Below are positions 1-8,271 of a DNA stretch of 26,424 nt, in pieces. This DNA comes from an uncultured Alphaproteobacteria bacterium. GTDB taxonomy: Bacteria; Pseudomonadota; Alphaproteobacteria; HIMB59; GCA-002718135. Under the pieces are notes generated by a model. That model saw only the letters and a list, made by a program, of their open reading frames with translations. It did not search any database and was not told the origin of the DNA. The DNA is taken from positions 1 to 26,424 of the forward strand of contig CACNCW010000007.1 in assembly GCA_902619055.1 (NCBI GenBank), given 5' to 3'. The number at the start of each line of letters is the position of its first letter. The first letter of the stretch is position 1. The position numbers and the translations under genes are program-made.

Positions 1-1351
1 TAATGGTTTATATCCTTGGGAGATTTGGGTTTCTGAATCACAAGAAAGAATGACCCTAGCAGTACCTCCGAAGAATGTAAAAAAAGTTATTAAGAGATTT
101 AATGCAAGAGGTGTGGAAGCAACAATAATTGGTAAGTTTATTAAAAAAGAAAAAGCCATAGTAAAATATAATAAAACTGAAATTCTCAATTTAGATATGG
201 AATTTCTTCATGAAGGTTATCCTAAATTAAATTTAAAAACATCTTTTCCAAAAATTAAGAAAGAAAAGAAAAAAATAATTAAAAAAAGTTCCTTAATAGA
301 TAAATTACATAAACTTCTCTCTAGTCCAAATATTGTATCAAAAGAATTTATAGCCACGCAATATGATCACGAAGTACAAGCAACCTCCATTATAAAACCA
401 TTACAAGGCGAAGGCAGAGTTTTTGGAAATGCTACTGCTATTAAACCTCTATTTGATGATGAAAAATCAATAGCTCTTTCTCAAGCCGCATATCCTCAGT
501 ACGCCGAAACAAATCCTTATGATATGGCTGGGTGCTCTATTGATACAGCATATAAAAATTTAATTGTAAGTGGTGCCAACTCAAAAAAAATTGCAATTCT
601 TGATAACTTTTGTTGGTGTAGCTCCGATGAACCTGATCGCTTGTATCAATTGAAAGAAGCGGCAAAAGCTTGTTATCATTATGCAGTTGCGTACCAAACA
701 CCATTTATTTCAGGAAAAGATAGTATGTTTAATGATTTTAAAGGTTTTGATAAAACTGGAAAATCAGTAAAAATTTCAATACCTCCAACTTTGCTTATTT
801 CTTCTATTGGAGTGGTAAATAAAATTTCACACTTAACAAAAATAACACCAGATGATGGTGATATACTTTTAGTTTTAGGAAATACCCGTAATGAATTACA
901 GGATAGTGTTTATTCCAAAATTATAGGTTATAAAAAATCAAAAAATCCAGTTGTAAATAGCAAAGATGCACTTCGCACATATAGAAATTTTGAAAAAGCT
1001 AATAAACTTGGAATTATAAATTCTGCAATTGGAATAGATTTGGGTGGAATAGGAATTGCAGTTACAAAGATGGCAATTGCTTCAAAAAAAGGTTTAACTT
1101 TTGATTTAAAACTAAAAAATAAAATCTCAGTTGACCAATTTTTATTTTCTGAAACACAAAGTAGAATTCTTGTTTCTCTTAAAAAAAATAAGTTACCCAA
1201 TTTTAAAAAAATATTTAAAGCTTCTGATTATACAATTATTGGTAAATGTACGGGCTCAGATGTAATTGAGTTTAAAGATAACAAAAAAATTATAAGAGGT
1301 AAAATTTCAGATTTTGCTAAGTCATACAAACAAAATATTAAAGGGTTATGA
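1..1351 (+). CDS. purL: Phosphoribosylformylglycinamidine synthase, large (synthetase) subunit PurL, 3' part
   Basis: ATP-dependent amidation of FGAR to FGAM, the fourth step of purine synthesis, with ammonia from PurQ. The reading frame is open from base 2, so the gene begins before the window; 449 C-terminal residues are visible. The first residues carry the PurL signature WVSESQERM. A second AIRS-like half follows, with QYDHEVQ, a Pro-Tyr-Asp-Met-Ala-Gly stretch (YAETNPYDMAGCS), ILDNFCWCSSDEP and ISGKDSMFNDF. In the usual alphaproteobacterial short PurL the last two regions read more like DNLNFGNPE and VSGNVSLYNE, so this copy seems to belong to another PurL clade, probably a longer protein. 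It overlaps purQ by 4 bases (ATGA), which implies translational coupling. Identity is secure; the clade is an inference from motifs. Confidence 0.95.
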   Translation, partial: NGLYPWEIWVSESQERMTLAVPPKNVKKVIKRFNARGVEATIIGKFIKKEKAIVKYNKTEILNLDMEFLHEGYPKLNLKTSFPKIKKEKKKIIKKSSLIDKLHKLLSSPNIVSKEFIATQYDHEVQATSIIKPLQGEGRVFGNATAIKPLFDDEKSIALSQAAYPQYAETNPYDMAGCSIDTAYKNLIVSGANSKKIAILDNFCWCSSDEPDRLYQLKEAAKACYHYAVAYQTPFISGKDSMFNDFKGFDKTGKSVKISIPPTLLISSIGVVNKISHLTKITPDDGDILLVLGNTRNELQDSVYSKIIGYKKSKNPVVNSKDALRTYRNFEKANKLGIINSAIGIDLGGIGIAVTKMAIASKKGLTFDLKLKNKISVDQFLFSETQSRILVSLKKNKLPNFKKIFKASDYTIIGKCTGSDVIEFKDNKKIIRGKISDFAKSYKQNIKGL

Positions 1352-2112
1352 ACGTATTAGTCCTGTCAGGTTATGGTATTAATTGTGAAAATGAAACACT
1401 ACATGCATTTGAAGTAGTAGGATTTAAAGGAAAAATTATTCATATTAATGATCTGATTCAAAATCCTAAACAACTTAATAACTATCAAGTATTCGCTATA
1501 CCTGGTGGTTTTTCTTATGGCGATGATACAGGTTCAGGAAATGCAATGGCGAAAAAAATTATGACCAATTTATATGATCAACTAATAGATTTTTCATTAA
1601 AAGATAAATTAATCATAGGTATTTGTAATGGATGCCAAATATTAATTAATCTTGGATTAGTACCAAGCTTAAATAAAAAAGATCCAGAAGTAGCATTGAT
1701 TGAAAATAAATCTGGTAACTATGAGTGTCGATGGGTTGATGTAAAAGTAAGTAATAATAAATCACCATGGCTAAAAAATATTAGTACGCTGAACTTGCCT
1801 GTTGCCCATCAAGAAGGGCAATTTATGATACCTATTAATCTACTAAAAAGTATCAAAGCTAATAACCTTATTGGTTTGCAATACATTAATCATCGTAAAA
1901 AATTAGCAAAAGGTCAATTTCCTTTTAATCCGAATGGATCTAAAGATGATATCGCTGCGCTAACAAATCAAAATGGGAATGTTCTTGCAATGATGCCTCA
2001 TCCTGAAAGAGCATTTTATAATTATCATATTCCCAATTGGCAAAGTAAACCCTTAAAAAAATTTGGGGATGGATATAAAATTTTTATGAACGCAAAAAAA
2101 TTCTTTGCATAA
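1348..2112 (+). CDS. purQ: Phosphoribosylformylglycinamidine synthase, glutaminase subunit PurQ
   Basis: Class I glutamine amidotransferase that hydrolyses glutamine and passes ammonia to PurL. The nucleophile is Cys93 in GICNGCQ, and the His218/Glu220 pair sits in MMPHPERAF near the C-terminus. The oxyanion region IPGGFSYGDD is at 51-60. At 254 residues it is longer than the roughly 220-230 residues of the short alphaproteobacterial PurQ. The sequence AHQEGQFM (153-160) and the C-terminal tail fit the PurQ partner of the non-standard PurL upstream. It starts inside the purL stop codon. It ends one base before the convergent mutY stop, with no visible terminator hairpin between them. Confidence 0.96.
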   Translation: MNVLVLSGYGINCENETLHAFEVVGFKGKIIHINDLIQNPKQLNNYQVFAIPGGFSYGDDTGSGNAMAKKIMTNLYDQLIDFSLKDKLIIGICNGCQILINLGLVPSLNKKDPEVALIENKSGNYECRWVDVKVSNNKSPWLKNISTLNLPVAHQEGQFMIPINLLKSIKANNLIGLQYINHRKKLAKGQFPFNPNGSKDDIAALTNQNGNVLAMMPHPERAFYNYHIPNWQSKPLKKFGDGYKIFMNAKKFFA

Positions 2113-2113
2113 A

Positions 2114-3163
2114 TTATACTGCTATATCTACTATTTTTTTCATCACGGTTGGCATTCTAGAGCTAGAATAAGAAGATTTCTTTATCCAATTACTTTTTGA
2201 TAATTTTGCTTTTTTAACATTGCCATAAAAAATTTCTGTTTCTAAATCAAAATGACTAAATGAATATTCAAATGAGCCTTTAGATTGTAATTTTGTTTTT
2301 ATTTTTTGTATATCTTGATCAGTGGTTAATAATTTCTTATTTTTAACCCAAACATCATTTGGTACTTCAAGCATGGAAGCCAACATTCCTTTATTTGGCC
2401 TACTTCGCACAAGGATTTCATTCTTTTCATTCAGAATTACATAAGCTCTTGTATACTTTATAGGCTTAGTAGTTTTCTTTTTTAATTTTAAAGGAATTTT
2501 TTGCTGTAAATTTTTTTTATATGATTGGCAAAATTTATTAATTCCACAAATATTACATTTAGGGTTTCTTGGAAGACAGATCTCTGATCCGTAATCCATA
2601 AAAGACTGAATTAAATTTGAAGAATATTTATCTGAGATGAATTTTTTTCCTAAATCTTTAAGTTTATTTTTGACTTTATTAATTGGTTTATCGATAGCAT
2701 ATAACCTAACCAAAATTCTCTCAATATTAGCATCAAGTGGCATAACTGCTTGATTGAATCCTATTCCAAGAATTGCTTTTGCTGTGTAATCTCCAATACC
2801 AGGAAGTTGGATGAGTTCGTCGTAAGTTTTTGGTATGTTATTTTTAAAATTTTTATTAATTATTTTTGCAGACCTTAATAAATTTCTTGCTCTTGAATAA
2901 TAACCAAGGCCTGACCAGAACTTTAAAATATTTGGTTCTGAAGTTTGCGCTAATTTATTTAGTGAAGGCCATTTTAAAATAAAATCATTAAATTTATTTT
3001 TTACGGTATTTACTGTTGTTTGTTGGAGCATATACTCACTTACAAATACAAAGTATGGATCAGGTAAATTGAGAGTATTTTTCTTCCGCCATGGTAAATT
3101 TCTGGCATTCACTGAATACCATTGAAGCAAAAACTTTATTACTTGTGTTTCGTGTTTAAACAT
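2114..3163 (-). CDS. mutY: A/G-specific adenine DNA glycosylase MutY
   Basis: Base-excision repair glycosylase that removes adenine opposite 8-oxoguanine. All hallmarks are present in 349 residues. Catalytic Glu43 lies in SEYMLQQTT, the helix-hairpin-helix LPGIGDYTAKAI is at 120-131, and catalytic Asp144 is in PLDANIERIL. Cys196, 203, 206 and 212 have the C-x6-C-x2-C-x5-C spacing of the [4Fe-4S] cluster. A C-terminal NUDIX-like 8-oxoG recognition domain starts near 238 (RAYVILNEKNEILVRSR) and includes FSHFDLE. It is the only minus-strand gene in the first 12 kb. It is divergent from the DUF721 gene, with only about 35-40 bases between the two starts. Confidence 0.97.
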   Translation of the reverse strand: MFKHETQVIKFLLQWYSVNARNLPWRKKNTLNLPDPYFVFVSEYMLQQTTVNTVKNKFNDFILKWPSLNKLAQTSEPNILKFWSGLGYYSRARNLLRSAKIINKNFKNNIPKTYDELIQLPGIGDYTAKAILGIGFNQAVMPLDANIERILVRLYAIDKPINKVKNKLKDLGKKFISDKYSSNLIQSFMDYGSEICLPRNPKCNICGINKFCQSYKKNLQQKIPLKLKKKTTKPIKYTRAYVILNEKNEILVRSRPNKGMLASMLEVPNDVWVKNKKLLTTDQDIQKIKTKLQSKGSFEYSFSHFDLETEIFYGNVKKAKLSKSNWIKKSSYSSSRMPTVMKKIVDIAV

Positions 3164-3202
3164 ATTGCTTTCATATTTAGGTACTATAAATTATTTATGC
3201 AT

Positions 3203-3718
3203 ATGGACAAAAAAAATATAAAGCAAAAAAGAACATTTGTTCCACAATCTATTGGCGATACTCTGAGGAAGGTTAATAGAAAATTTTCCTCTAAATATAA
3301 TCGAACAGAATTTATAATTAACTCCAAATGGCCTGAAATTGCTGGTAGTTATTTTAAAGAATATTCAGAGCCGTTAAATGTTTCAAGGGTACGTGATTTT
3401 GAAAACGATGTAGGTGAAACAGTATATAAAAATTATCTAAATGTGAGTGTTGCCCCAGCCGCAGCCATTGAATTTCAACACTTTAAGGATACTATAATTG
3501 AAAAAATTAATACTTATTTTGGTTATAAAGCTATAATAGACTTGAGAATTCATCAAAATTACATACCTAAATATACTTATATGAAACAAACTAAAAAAAA
3601 ACAAATAGATAAAGATGACATAGAATTTGTTAAGCAAAACGTTAAAGAATTTCAAAATTCCGATTTAAAAAAATCACTATTAAATTTAGGTAATAAAATT
3701 ACAACTGAGGACAAATAA
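3203..3718 (+). CDS. DUF721 (DciA-like) protein
   Basis: A basic protein of about 171 residues with the DUF721 core: an N-terminal helical part (SIGDTLRKVNRKF), the motif SKWPEIAGSYFKEYSEPL, then an LNVSVAPAAAIEFQHF strand-helix and INTYFGYKAI. The family includes DciA, a loader or partner of the replicative helicase DnaB, but many members are uncharacterised; a DNA-replication role here is inferred. The frame is open back to 3122, but that would overlap mutY and add a hydrophobic stretch unlike the family. The ATG at 3203 is preferred, with the ATG at 3197 a close alternative. The stop overlaps the dsbA-like start by one base (TAATG). Confidence 0.8.
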   Translation: MDKKNIKQKRTFVPQSIGDTLRKVNRKFSSKYNRTEFIINSKWPEIAGSYFKEYSEPLNVSRVRDFENDVGETVYKNYLNVSVAPAAAIEFQHFKDTIIEKINTYFGYKAIIDLRIHQNYIPKYTYMKQTKKKQIDKDDIEFVKQNVKEFQNSDLKKSLLNLGNKITTEDK

Positions 3719-4329
3719 TGAAAATTAAAATTTTATTTATTTCTATTATATTATCACTACTTTTTATTAATGCCAAAGCAGCTGAAAACTCAATACTAGA
3801 GGTTAAAGATAATGATTTTTATATTGGGGAAGACAATGCCCCAATCACAATTATAGAATATGCTTCAATGTCTTGTAGTCACTGTGCAGATTTTCATAAT
3901 GATACCCTAGAAGAATTAAAAAAAGAGTTTATTGATACTGGTACAGTAAAGTTTATTTTTCGAGATTTCCCATTTAATTATCCAGCTCTTGCTGGAAGTA
4001 TGATTTTAAGATGCGTCCCAGAAGATGTAAGATACGATTACATGAATGGGCTTTATAAACTTCAAAATAATTGGGTTAATAGAGATCATTCTAAAACAAA
4101 ATCTGAGTTATACAAAATAATGCAAAGTGGCGGTATGCAGCAAGACGACTTTGATGCATGTTTAAGTAATGTTGAATTAGAGAATCAATTACTTGAGGGT
4201 GTAATGGAAGCTCAGAGAGAATATAAAATAGGTTCTACCCCTTCATTCATTATTAATGGAGTACTTTATTCTGGGAATAAAAACATAAAAGAGTTTAGAC
4301 AAATCATCGATAAAATATTATCACAATAG
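3718..4329 (+). CDS. DsbA-family periplasmic thiol oxidoreductase
   Basis: Secreted thioredoxin-fold protein of 203 residues that probably introduces or manages disulfides in periplasmic proteins. A signal peptide is clear: Lys-rich start, hydrophobic ILFISIILSLLFI, cleavage near AKAA. The active site is C53-S-H-C56 and the cis-proline loop is STPSF (Pro175). Two further cysteines (99 and 148) could form the second disulfide seen in some alphaproteobacterial DsbA proteins. GAGGA six bases before the ATG is a good ribosome site. It is coupled to the DUF721 gene upstream and sits 3 bases before smc. DsbA and DsbD/Com1-like assignments are hard to separate from sequence alone; no membrane partner (DsbB) is in the window. 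Confidence 0.9.
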   Translation: MKIKILFISIILSLLFINAKAAENSILEVKDNDFYIGEDNAPITIIEYASMSCSHCADFHNDTLEELKKEFIDTGTVKFIFRDFPFNYPALAGSMILRCVPEDVRYDYMNGLYKLQNNWVNRDHSKTKSELYKIMQSGGMQQDDFDACLSNVELENQLLEGVMEAQREYKIGSTPSFIINGVLYSGNKNIKEFRQIIDKILSQ

Positions 4330-4332
4330 TTG

Positions 4333-6978
4333 ATGATTAATTTTAGGACCCTTAAAGTCAAAGGCTTTAAGTCTTTTGTTGAACCAACTGAAATTTTAAT
4401 TGAAAATGGTTTGACAGGTATTGTGGGGCCAAATGGATGTGGTAAATCCAATCTCGTTGAAGCTTTTAGATTCGTTATGGGTGAGCTTTCGCCAAAACAA
4501 ATGAGAGGAAGCGAATTAGACGATGTTATCTTTAATGGAACAGATGATAGACCGGCATGGGATATTGCCGAGGTTACTATAGATTTAGATAATAAAGCAA
4601 GAAAAGCACCAAGTATTTTCAATGAAAATGATACTATTGAAGTCACTAGAAGAATTTGGCGAGGTGAAGGCTCAGAATATAGAGTTAATGGCAAGGAGGT
4701 GCGATTAAAGGATGTGCAATTGCTATTTGCTGATGCAGCAACAGGTGCTCGTTCAACATCAATGGTTAGTCAAGGTAGAGTTGGTGCGATTATAGCCGCT
4801 AAGCCTGAGCAAAGAAGAACGTTGCTTGAAGAAGCTGCAGGAATTACAGGTCTACATTCAAGACGACACGAAGCTGAATTACGATTAAATGCGACTGAAA
4901 ATAATTTAGAGCGTGTAAAGGACGTATTGAAAGCACAAGATGAACAACTTACAATATTAAAGAAACAATCAAAACAAGCTGAAAGATATAAGTACATTCA
5001 AAAAGATATTACAAAAGCAAGAGCTAGATTATTTTATAAAAAATGGATTGATGAAAAAGATAAATTAAAAAATGCTAATGAAAAAATTCGATCTGAAACA
5101 AATATTGTAAATGACCAAACACAAGTTGTTGCACAAATAAATGTCGAATTTGAAAAAGTTCAAGAAAGCCTTCCAAACCTTAGACTCCAAGAAAGTAAGG
5201 TTGCAGCTGAACTGCAAAAATATTCTATTAGTTTAGAAAACCAAGAAAAAGAAATTGAAAGAGCGAATCTTGCAGTAGACGAAACAAAAGTCCGTATAGA
5301 ACAAATTAAAAATGACATTGATAGAGAAAAATTTTTATTTGAAGATGCAAAACAAAATCTTGAAAGAGTACAAGAAGAAAAATCAATACTTTTAAAACAA
5401 CAAGGTGATCTTTTTATTCAAAATGATGATGATCAAAATAATGAAAATGTTTCTAATAAAAAAAATAATAACCCAATAATTGATTATCTAGATTTTGAAG
5501 ATGGTCTTGAACAAGCAATTGCTGCAGTTTTTTCAGATGAGTTAATTGCATCTATTGATGAAGAACAAAGCATTTTTTGGAGAAAGTTAGATGTGGAAGA
5601 TTCTTCCTTTAACTCAGAAATTACAAAATTTTCTTCTCTAATCAAAGCACCGGATAATTTGAAAAAGAAATTAGAATTTGTTGGATTAATAGAAAATAAG
5701 GAAAATATTTTAGAAATTCAAAAAACCTTAAAGCCAGGACAAATATTAGTCAGCAAACTAGGAGAAATTTGGAGATGGGATGGCTATGTATCCAAAGGTA
5801 AACAAAATAATTCTACTAAAGCCATATTAGAGCAATTAAAAAATAGAAGAATAAAGCAATTAAGTGCTGAAGAAAAACAATGGAATGATATTTCTTCAAA
5901 AGCAAATCAAAGAATAGAGGAGTTAAATTCAAGGCAAAATACACTAATTAGTGAATTATCTAATCTCCAATCTGTTCCTGAAGATGTATCAAGTGAAAAA
6001 TTAAAAATACAAAAGCTGATTGATGAAAATAAGACTTCTTATGAGCAAATAGCTGAGCAGCTTCGTCAAACTGAACTAAATTCTAATGAAATCAATAAGA
6101 AATTAAAATTAGAAGAAATTAAATTAAATGAACTACGAGAAGAGAGAATCAGAACTGAAGGTCAAATTAATACAATTAATGAAGCAATAAAGTTATTATC
6201 AACTCAGGTAAAAGAAAGATTAAGTATAGAACTAGAAGAGCTTTACAATATTGGAGAAATAGATCCAAATAAAATTTTGGGTGAGACTGATGATTTAGAA
6301 AAAAAATTAGAAAGACTAATTGCTGAACAAGAACGTTTAGGTGGTGTTAATCTTCTTGCAGAACAAGAATCCAAAGATTTAGAAGAAAAAGTAAATACAA
6401 TAAAGAAAGATCAAAGTGACCTTTTAAGTGCAATTGCAAAACTGAGAGAAGCAATTGATTCACTTAATACAGAAGGTAGACAACGTTTACTTGCTGCATA
6501 TGGAATAGTTAATGAAAATTTTCAAAAATTATTTACTAGGTTGTTTGGTGGTGGCAAGGCTTATCTTAAATTTACAGATGAATCAGATCCTCTTCAGGCT
6601 GGATTAGAAATATTTGCTAGTCCTCCTGGAAAAAAATTACAAAATCTAAATTTACTTTCTGGTGGTGAACAAGCTCTTACAGCCTTATCATTATTATTTG
6701 CTGTATTTTTATCAAACCCAGCTCCAATTTGTGTACTCGATGAGGTTGATGCTCCATTAGATGATACTAATGTTGATAGATTTTGTTCATTAGTAGAAGA
6801 AATTGCTAAAACTTCTTCAACAAAATTCTTAGTTATAACTCATCATAGAATGACAATGGCAAGAGTAAATAGATTATTTGGTGTTACCATGCCTGAGAAA
6901 GGTGTATCACAATTAGTTTCCGTTGATCTTGAAAAAGCAATCGAGATAAAAGAGCAAGATACTACAAATGAATTATAA
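4333..6978 (+). CDS. smc: Chromosome segregation protein SMC, short-armed form
   Basis: Condensin-type ATPase that organises and segregates the chromosome. The N-terminal head has Walker A GPNGCGKSN (about 32-40) and SQGRVGAIIAAKPEQRR (146-162). The C-terminal head has the ABC signature LLSGGEQALTALS (about 774-786) and Walker B ICVLDEVDAPLDD (799-811). Between them are coiled coil about 165-360, a hinge about 380-490 of the alphaproteobacterial type (IDYLDFEDGLEQAIAAVF, then GEIWRWDGYVS), and coiled coil about 495-735. At 881 residues it is some 250-300 shorter than typical bacterial SMC (about 1150-1190), with the loss in the arms. Start: the ATG at 4333 is preferred to the TTG just before it. 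No scpA or scpB is in the window. It overlaps atpI by 11 bases. Confidence 0.95.
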   Translation: MINFRTLKVKGFKSFVEPTEILIENGLTGIVGPNGCGKSNLVEAFRFVMGELSPKQMRGSELDDVIFNGTDDRPAWDIAEVTIDLDNKARKAPSIFNENDTIEVTRRIWRGEGSEYRVNGKEVRLKDVQLLFADAATGARSTSMVSQGRVGAIIAAKPEQRRTLLEEAAGITGLHSRRHEAELRLNATENNLERVKDVLKAQDEQLTILKKQSKQAERYKYIQKDITKARARLFYKKWIDEKDKLKNANEKIRSETNIVNDQTQVVAQINVEFEKVQESLPNLRLQESKVAAELQKYSISLENQEKEIERANLAVDETKVRIEQIKNDIDREKFLFEDAKQNLERVQEEKSILLKQQGDLFIQNDDDQNNENVSNKKNNNPIIDYLDFEDGLEQAIAAVFSDELIASIDEEQSIFWRKLDVEDSSFNSEITKFSSLIKAPDNLKKKLEFVGLIENKENILEIQKTLKPGQILVSKLGEIWRWDGYVSKGKQNNSTKAILEQLKNRRIKQLSAEEKQWNDISSKANQRIEELNSRQNTLISELSNLQSVPEDVSSEKLKIQKLIDENKTSYEQIAEQLRQTELNSNEINKKLKLEEIKLNELREERIRTEGQINTINEAIKLLSTQVKERLSIELEELYNIGEIDPNKILGETDDLEKKLERLIAEQERLGGVNLLAEQESKDLEEKVNTIKKDQSDLLSAIAKLREAIDSLNTEGRQRLLAAYGIVNENFQKLFTRLFGGGKAYLKFTDESDPLQAGLEIFASPPGKKLQNLNLLSGGEQALTALSLLFAVFLSNPAPICVLDEVDAPLDDTNVDRFCSLVEEIAKTSSTKFLVITHHRMTMARVNRLFGVTMPEKGVSQLVSVDLEKAIEIKEQDTTNEL

Positions 6979-7255
6979 AAATAAAAATTTAGAAGAATTA
7001 GGTAAAAAAATTGATAATTTAGATAATCAAAATAAAGAACCTAATATTAAAAAAAAAGAAAGTGGTGCTGGATTTGGTTTCAAAATTAGTACAGAAATTA
7101 TAGCTGCACTAGTTGTTGGAGTTGGAATTGGGCTTATTGTGGATAATTACTTTAATACTAAACCAATAGGCTTAATTATTTTCTTCATATTTGGCGCATT
7201 AGCTGGATTTTTGAACGTTTATCGTGTAATGCGTCGCATTGAAAAGCAAAGGTAA
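6968..7255 (+). CDS. atpI: ATP synthase accessory protein AtpI
   Basis: Small inner-membrane protein (95 residues) that in other bacteria assists assembly of the c-ring and possibly Mg2+ supply. A charged N-terminal tail of about 35 residues (NKNLEELGKKIDNLDNQNK) precedes two membrane helices: about 42-60 (EIIAALVVGVGIGLIV) and 67-86 (IGLIIFFIFGALAGFLNVY). The glycine-rich first helix and the FLNVYRVMRRIE end match the AtpI family. It starts 11 bases inside the smc gene in another frame, with atpB 21 bases downstream, as the usual first gene of the Fo cluster. Confidence 0.88.
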   Translation: MNYKNKNLEELGKKIDNLDNQNKEPNIKKKESGAGFGFKISTEIIAALVVGVGIGLIVDNYFNTKPIGLIIFFIFGALAGFLNVYRVMRRIEKQR

Positions 7256-7276
7256 TTTCAATATTCAATAACTATT

Positions 7277-8011
7277 ATGGCCGCAAAAGACAGTCCACTA
7301 AAACAGTTCGAAATAGATCCAATATCTAATATTGAACTTGCTGGCTATAATATTTCATTTACAAATTCATCTTTTGCTATGCTAATTACTGTTTTGGTAA
7401 TTACTCTTTTTTTAACTTTAACAGTGAATACAAGATCAATCATCCCTTCTAGAATGCAGCTTATTTCAGAATTGATGTATAATTTTATAGCTCAGCTTCT
7501 CTCTGATACAGTTGGAGATAATGGAAAAAGATACTTCCCATTTGTTTTCTCATTATTCATGTTTGTACTAATTGGCAATATGGTTGGAATGATACCATAC
7601 CAATTTACTTTCACGAGTCATATTATTGTTACATTTGCATTAGCAGCAGTTGTATTTATTGGTGTAACTATTCTTGGATTTATTAACCATGGCATTAAAT
7701 TTTTTACTTTCTTTTACATACCAGGTGTTCCGTTTTACATGCATCCACTGCTTATTCCTATTGAGGTAATTTCTTATTTATCAAGACCTATAAGTTTATC
7801 AGTTAGATTATTTGCAAACATGCTGGCTGGTCATACACTACTAAAAGTATTTGCAGGCTTTGTAGTTTCCATGCCATTTTTTACAGGAGTTTTTCCTTTA
7901 GCTTTCATTGTAGCTTTAACAGGATTAGAAATTTTAATTGCTTTTTTGCAAGCATATGTGTTTGCAATACTGACGTGTTTATATATTAACGATGCTTATC
8001 ATTTACATTAA
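7277..8011 (+). CDS. atpB: F-type ATP synthase subunit a (Fo)
   Basis: Membrane stator subunit that forms the proton half-channels against the c-ring. It has 244 residues with five to six hydrophobic helices. The essential arginine is Arg177 in PISLSVRLFANMLAGH, equivalent to E. coli Arg210. The N-terminus (LKQFEIDPISNIEL) is of the alphaproteobacterial type, and LEILIAFLQAYVFAILTCLYI forms the last helix. The ATG lacks an obvious Shine-Dalgarno sequence. Eighteen bases separate it from atpE. Confidence 0.97.
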   Translation: MAAKDSPLKQFEIDPISNIELAGYNISFTNSSFAMLITVLVITLFLTLTVNTRSIIPSRMQLISELMYNFIAQLLSDTVGDNGKRYFPFVFSLFMFVLIGNMVGMIPYQFTFTSHIIVTFALAAVVFIGVTILGFINHGIKFFTFFYIPGVPFYMHPLLIPIEVISYLSRPISLSVRLFANMLAGHTLLKVFAGFVVSMPFFTGVFPLAFIVALTGLEILIAFLQAYVFAILTCLYINDAYHLH

Positions 8012-8019
8012 TTTAAAAT

Positions 8020-8025
8020 AGGAGG
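8020..8025 (+). promoter_or_regulatory. Strong Shine-Dalgarno of atpE
   Basis: A full consensus AGGAGG, 4 bases before the atpE ATG. Its neighbours atpB and atpF' show no clear site and atpF only a distant AAAGG, so this one probably raises c-subunit translation relative to the rest of the operon. Confidence 0.85.
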
Positions 8026-8029
8026 ACTT

Positions 8030-8254
8030 ATGGAAATTGAAGCAGCAAAAGTAATCGGAGCGGGTTTAGCCGTTATCGGTGTTATTGGATCAGGTATTGG
8101 AATTGGGAATATTTTCTCATCTTTTATCCAAGCAGTTGGAAGAAATCCGGCAGCAAGAGGTGAAGTTTTTACAATGACAATGTTAGGTTTCGCATTAGTT
8201 GAAGCGATTGCACTTTTCGCGCTAGTTATTGCGTTAGTTATTTTGTTTGGATAG
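8030..8254 (+). CDS. atpE: F-type ATP synthase subunit c (Fo ring)
   Basis: Proteolipid of the rotating c-ring, 74 residues in two membrane helices. Helix 1 carries the tight-packing glycine repeat GVIGSGIGIG (17-26). The polar loop has the conserved Arg-Asn-Pro (GRNPAARGE). Helix 2 carries the ion-carrying Glu58 in GFALVEAIALFA. The residues around Glu58 lack the Gln/Ser-Thr ligand pattern of Na+ rings, so proton use is expected. A consensus AGGAGG ribosome site lies just upstream, consistent with the many copies needed per complex. Confidence 0.98.
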   Translation: MEIEAAKVIGAGLAVIGVIGSGIGIGNIFSSFIQAVGRNPAARGEVFTMTMLGFALVEAIALFALVIALVILFG

Positions 8255-8271
8255 AACTTAATAATCAATTA

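Noticed and set aside
2105..2120. Bidirectional terminator between the convergent purQ and mutY genes.
   Set aside because: Only one base separates the stop codons and no GC-containing hairpin is visible around them.
3122..3196. An earlier start of the DUF721 gene that overlaps the 5' end of mutY.
   Set aside because: The extra residues are hydrophobic and low-complexity, unlike the basic N-terminus of the family; a later ATG pair at 3197/3203 fits better.
4266..4997. Minus-strand open frames opposite the start of smc.
   Set aside because: Antisense to the conserved SMC head domain; no independent support.
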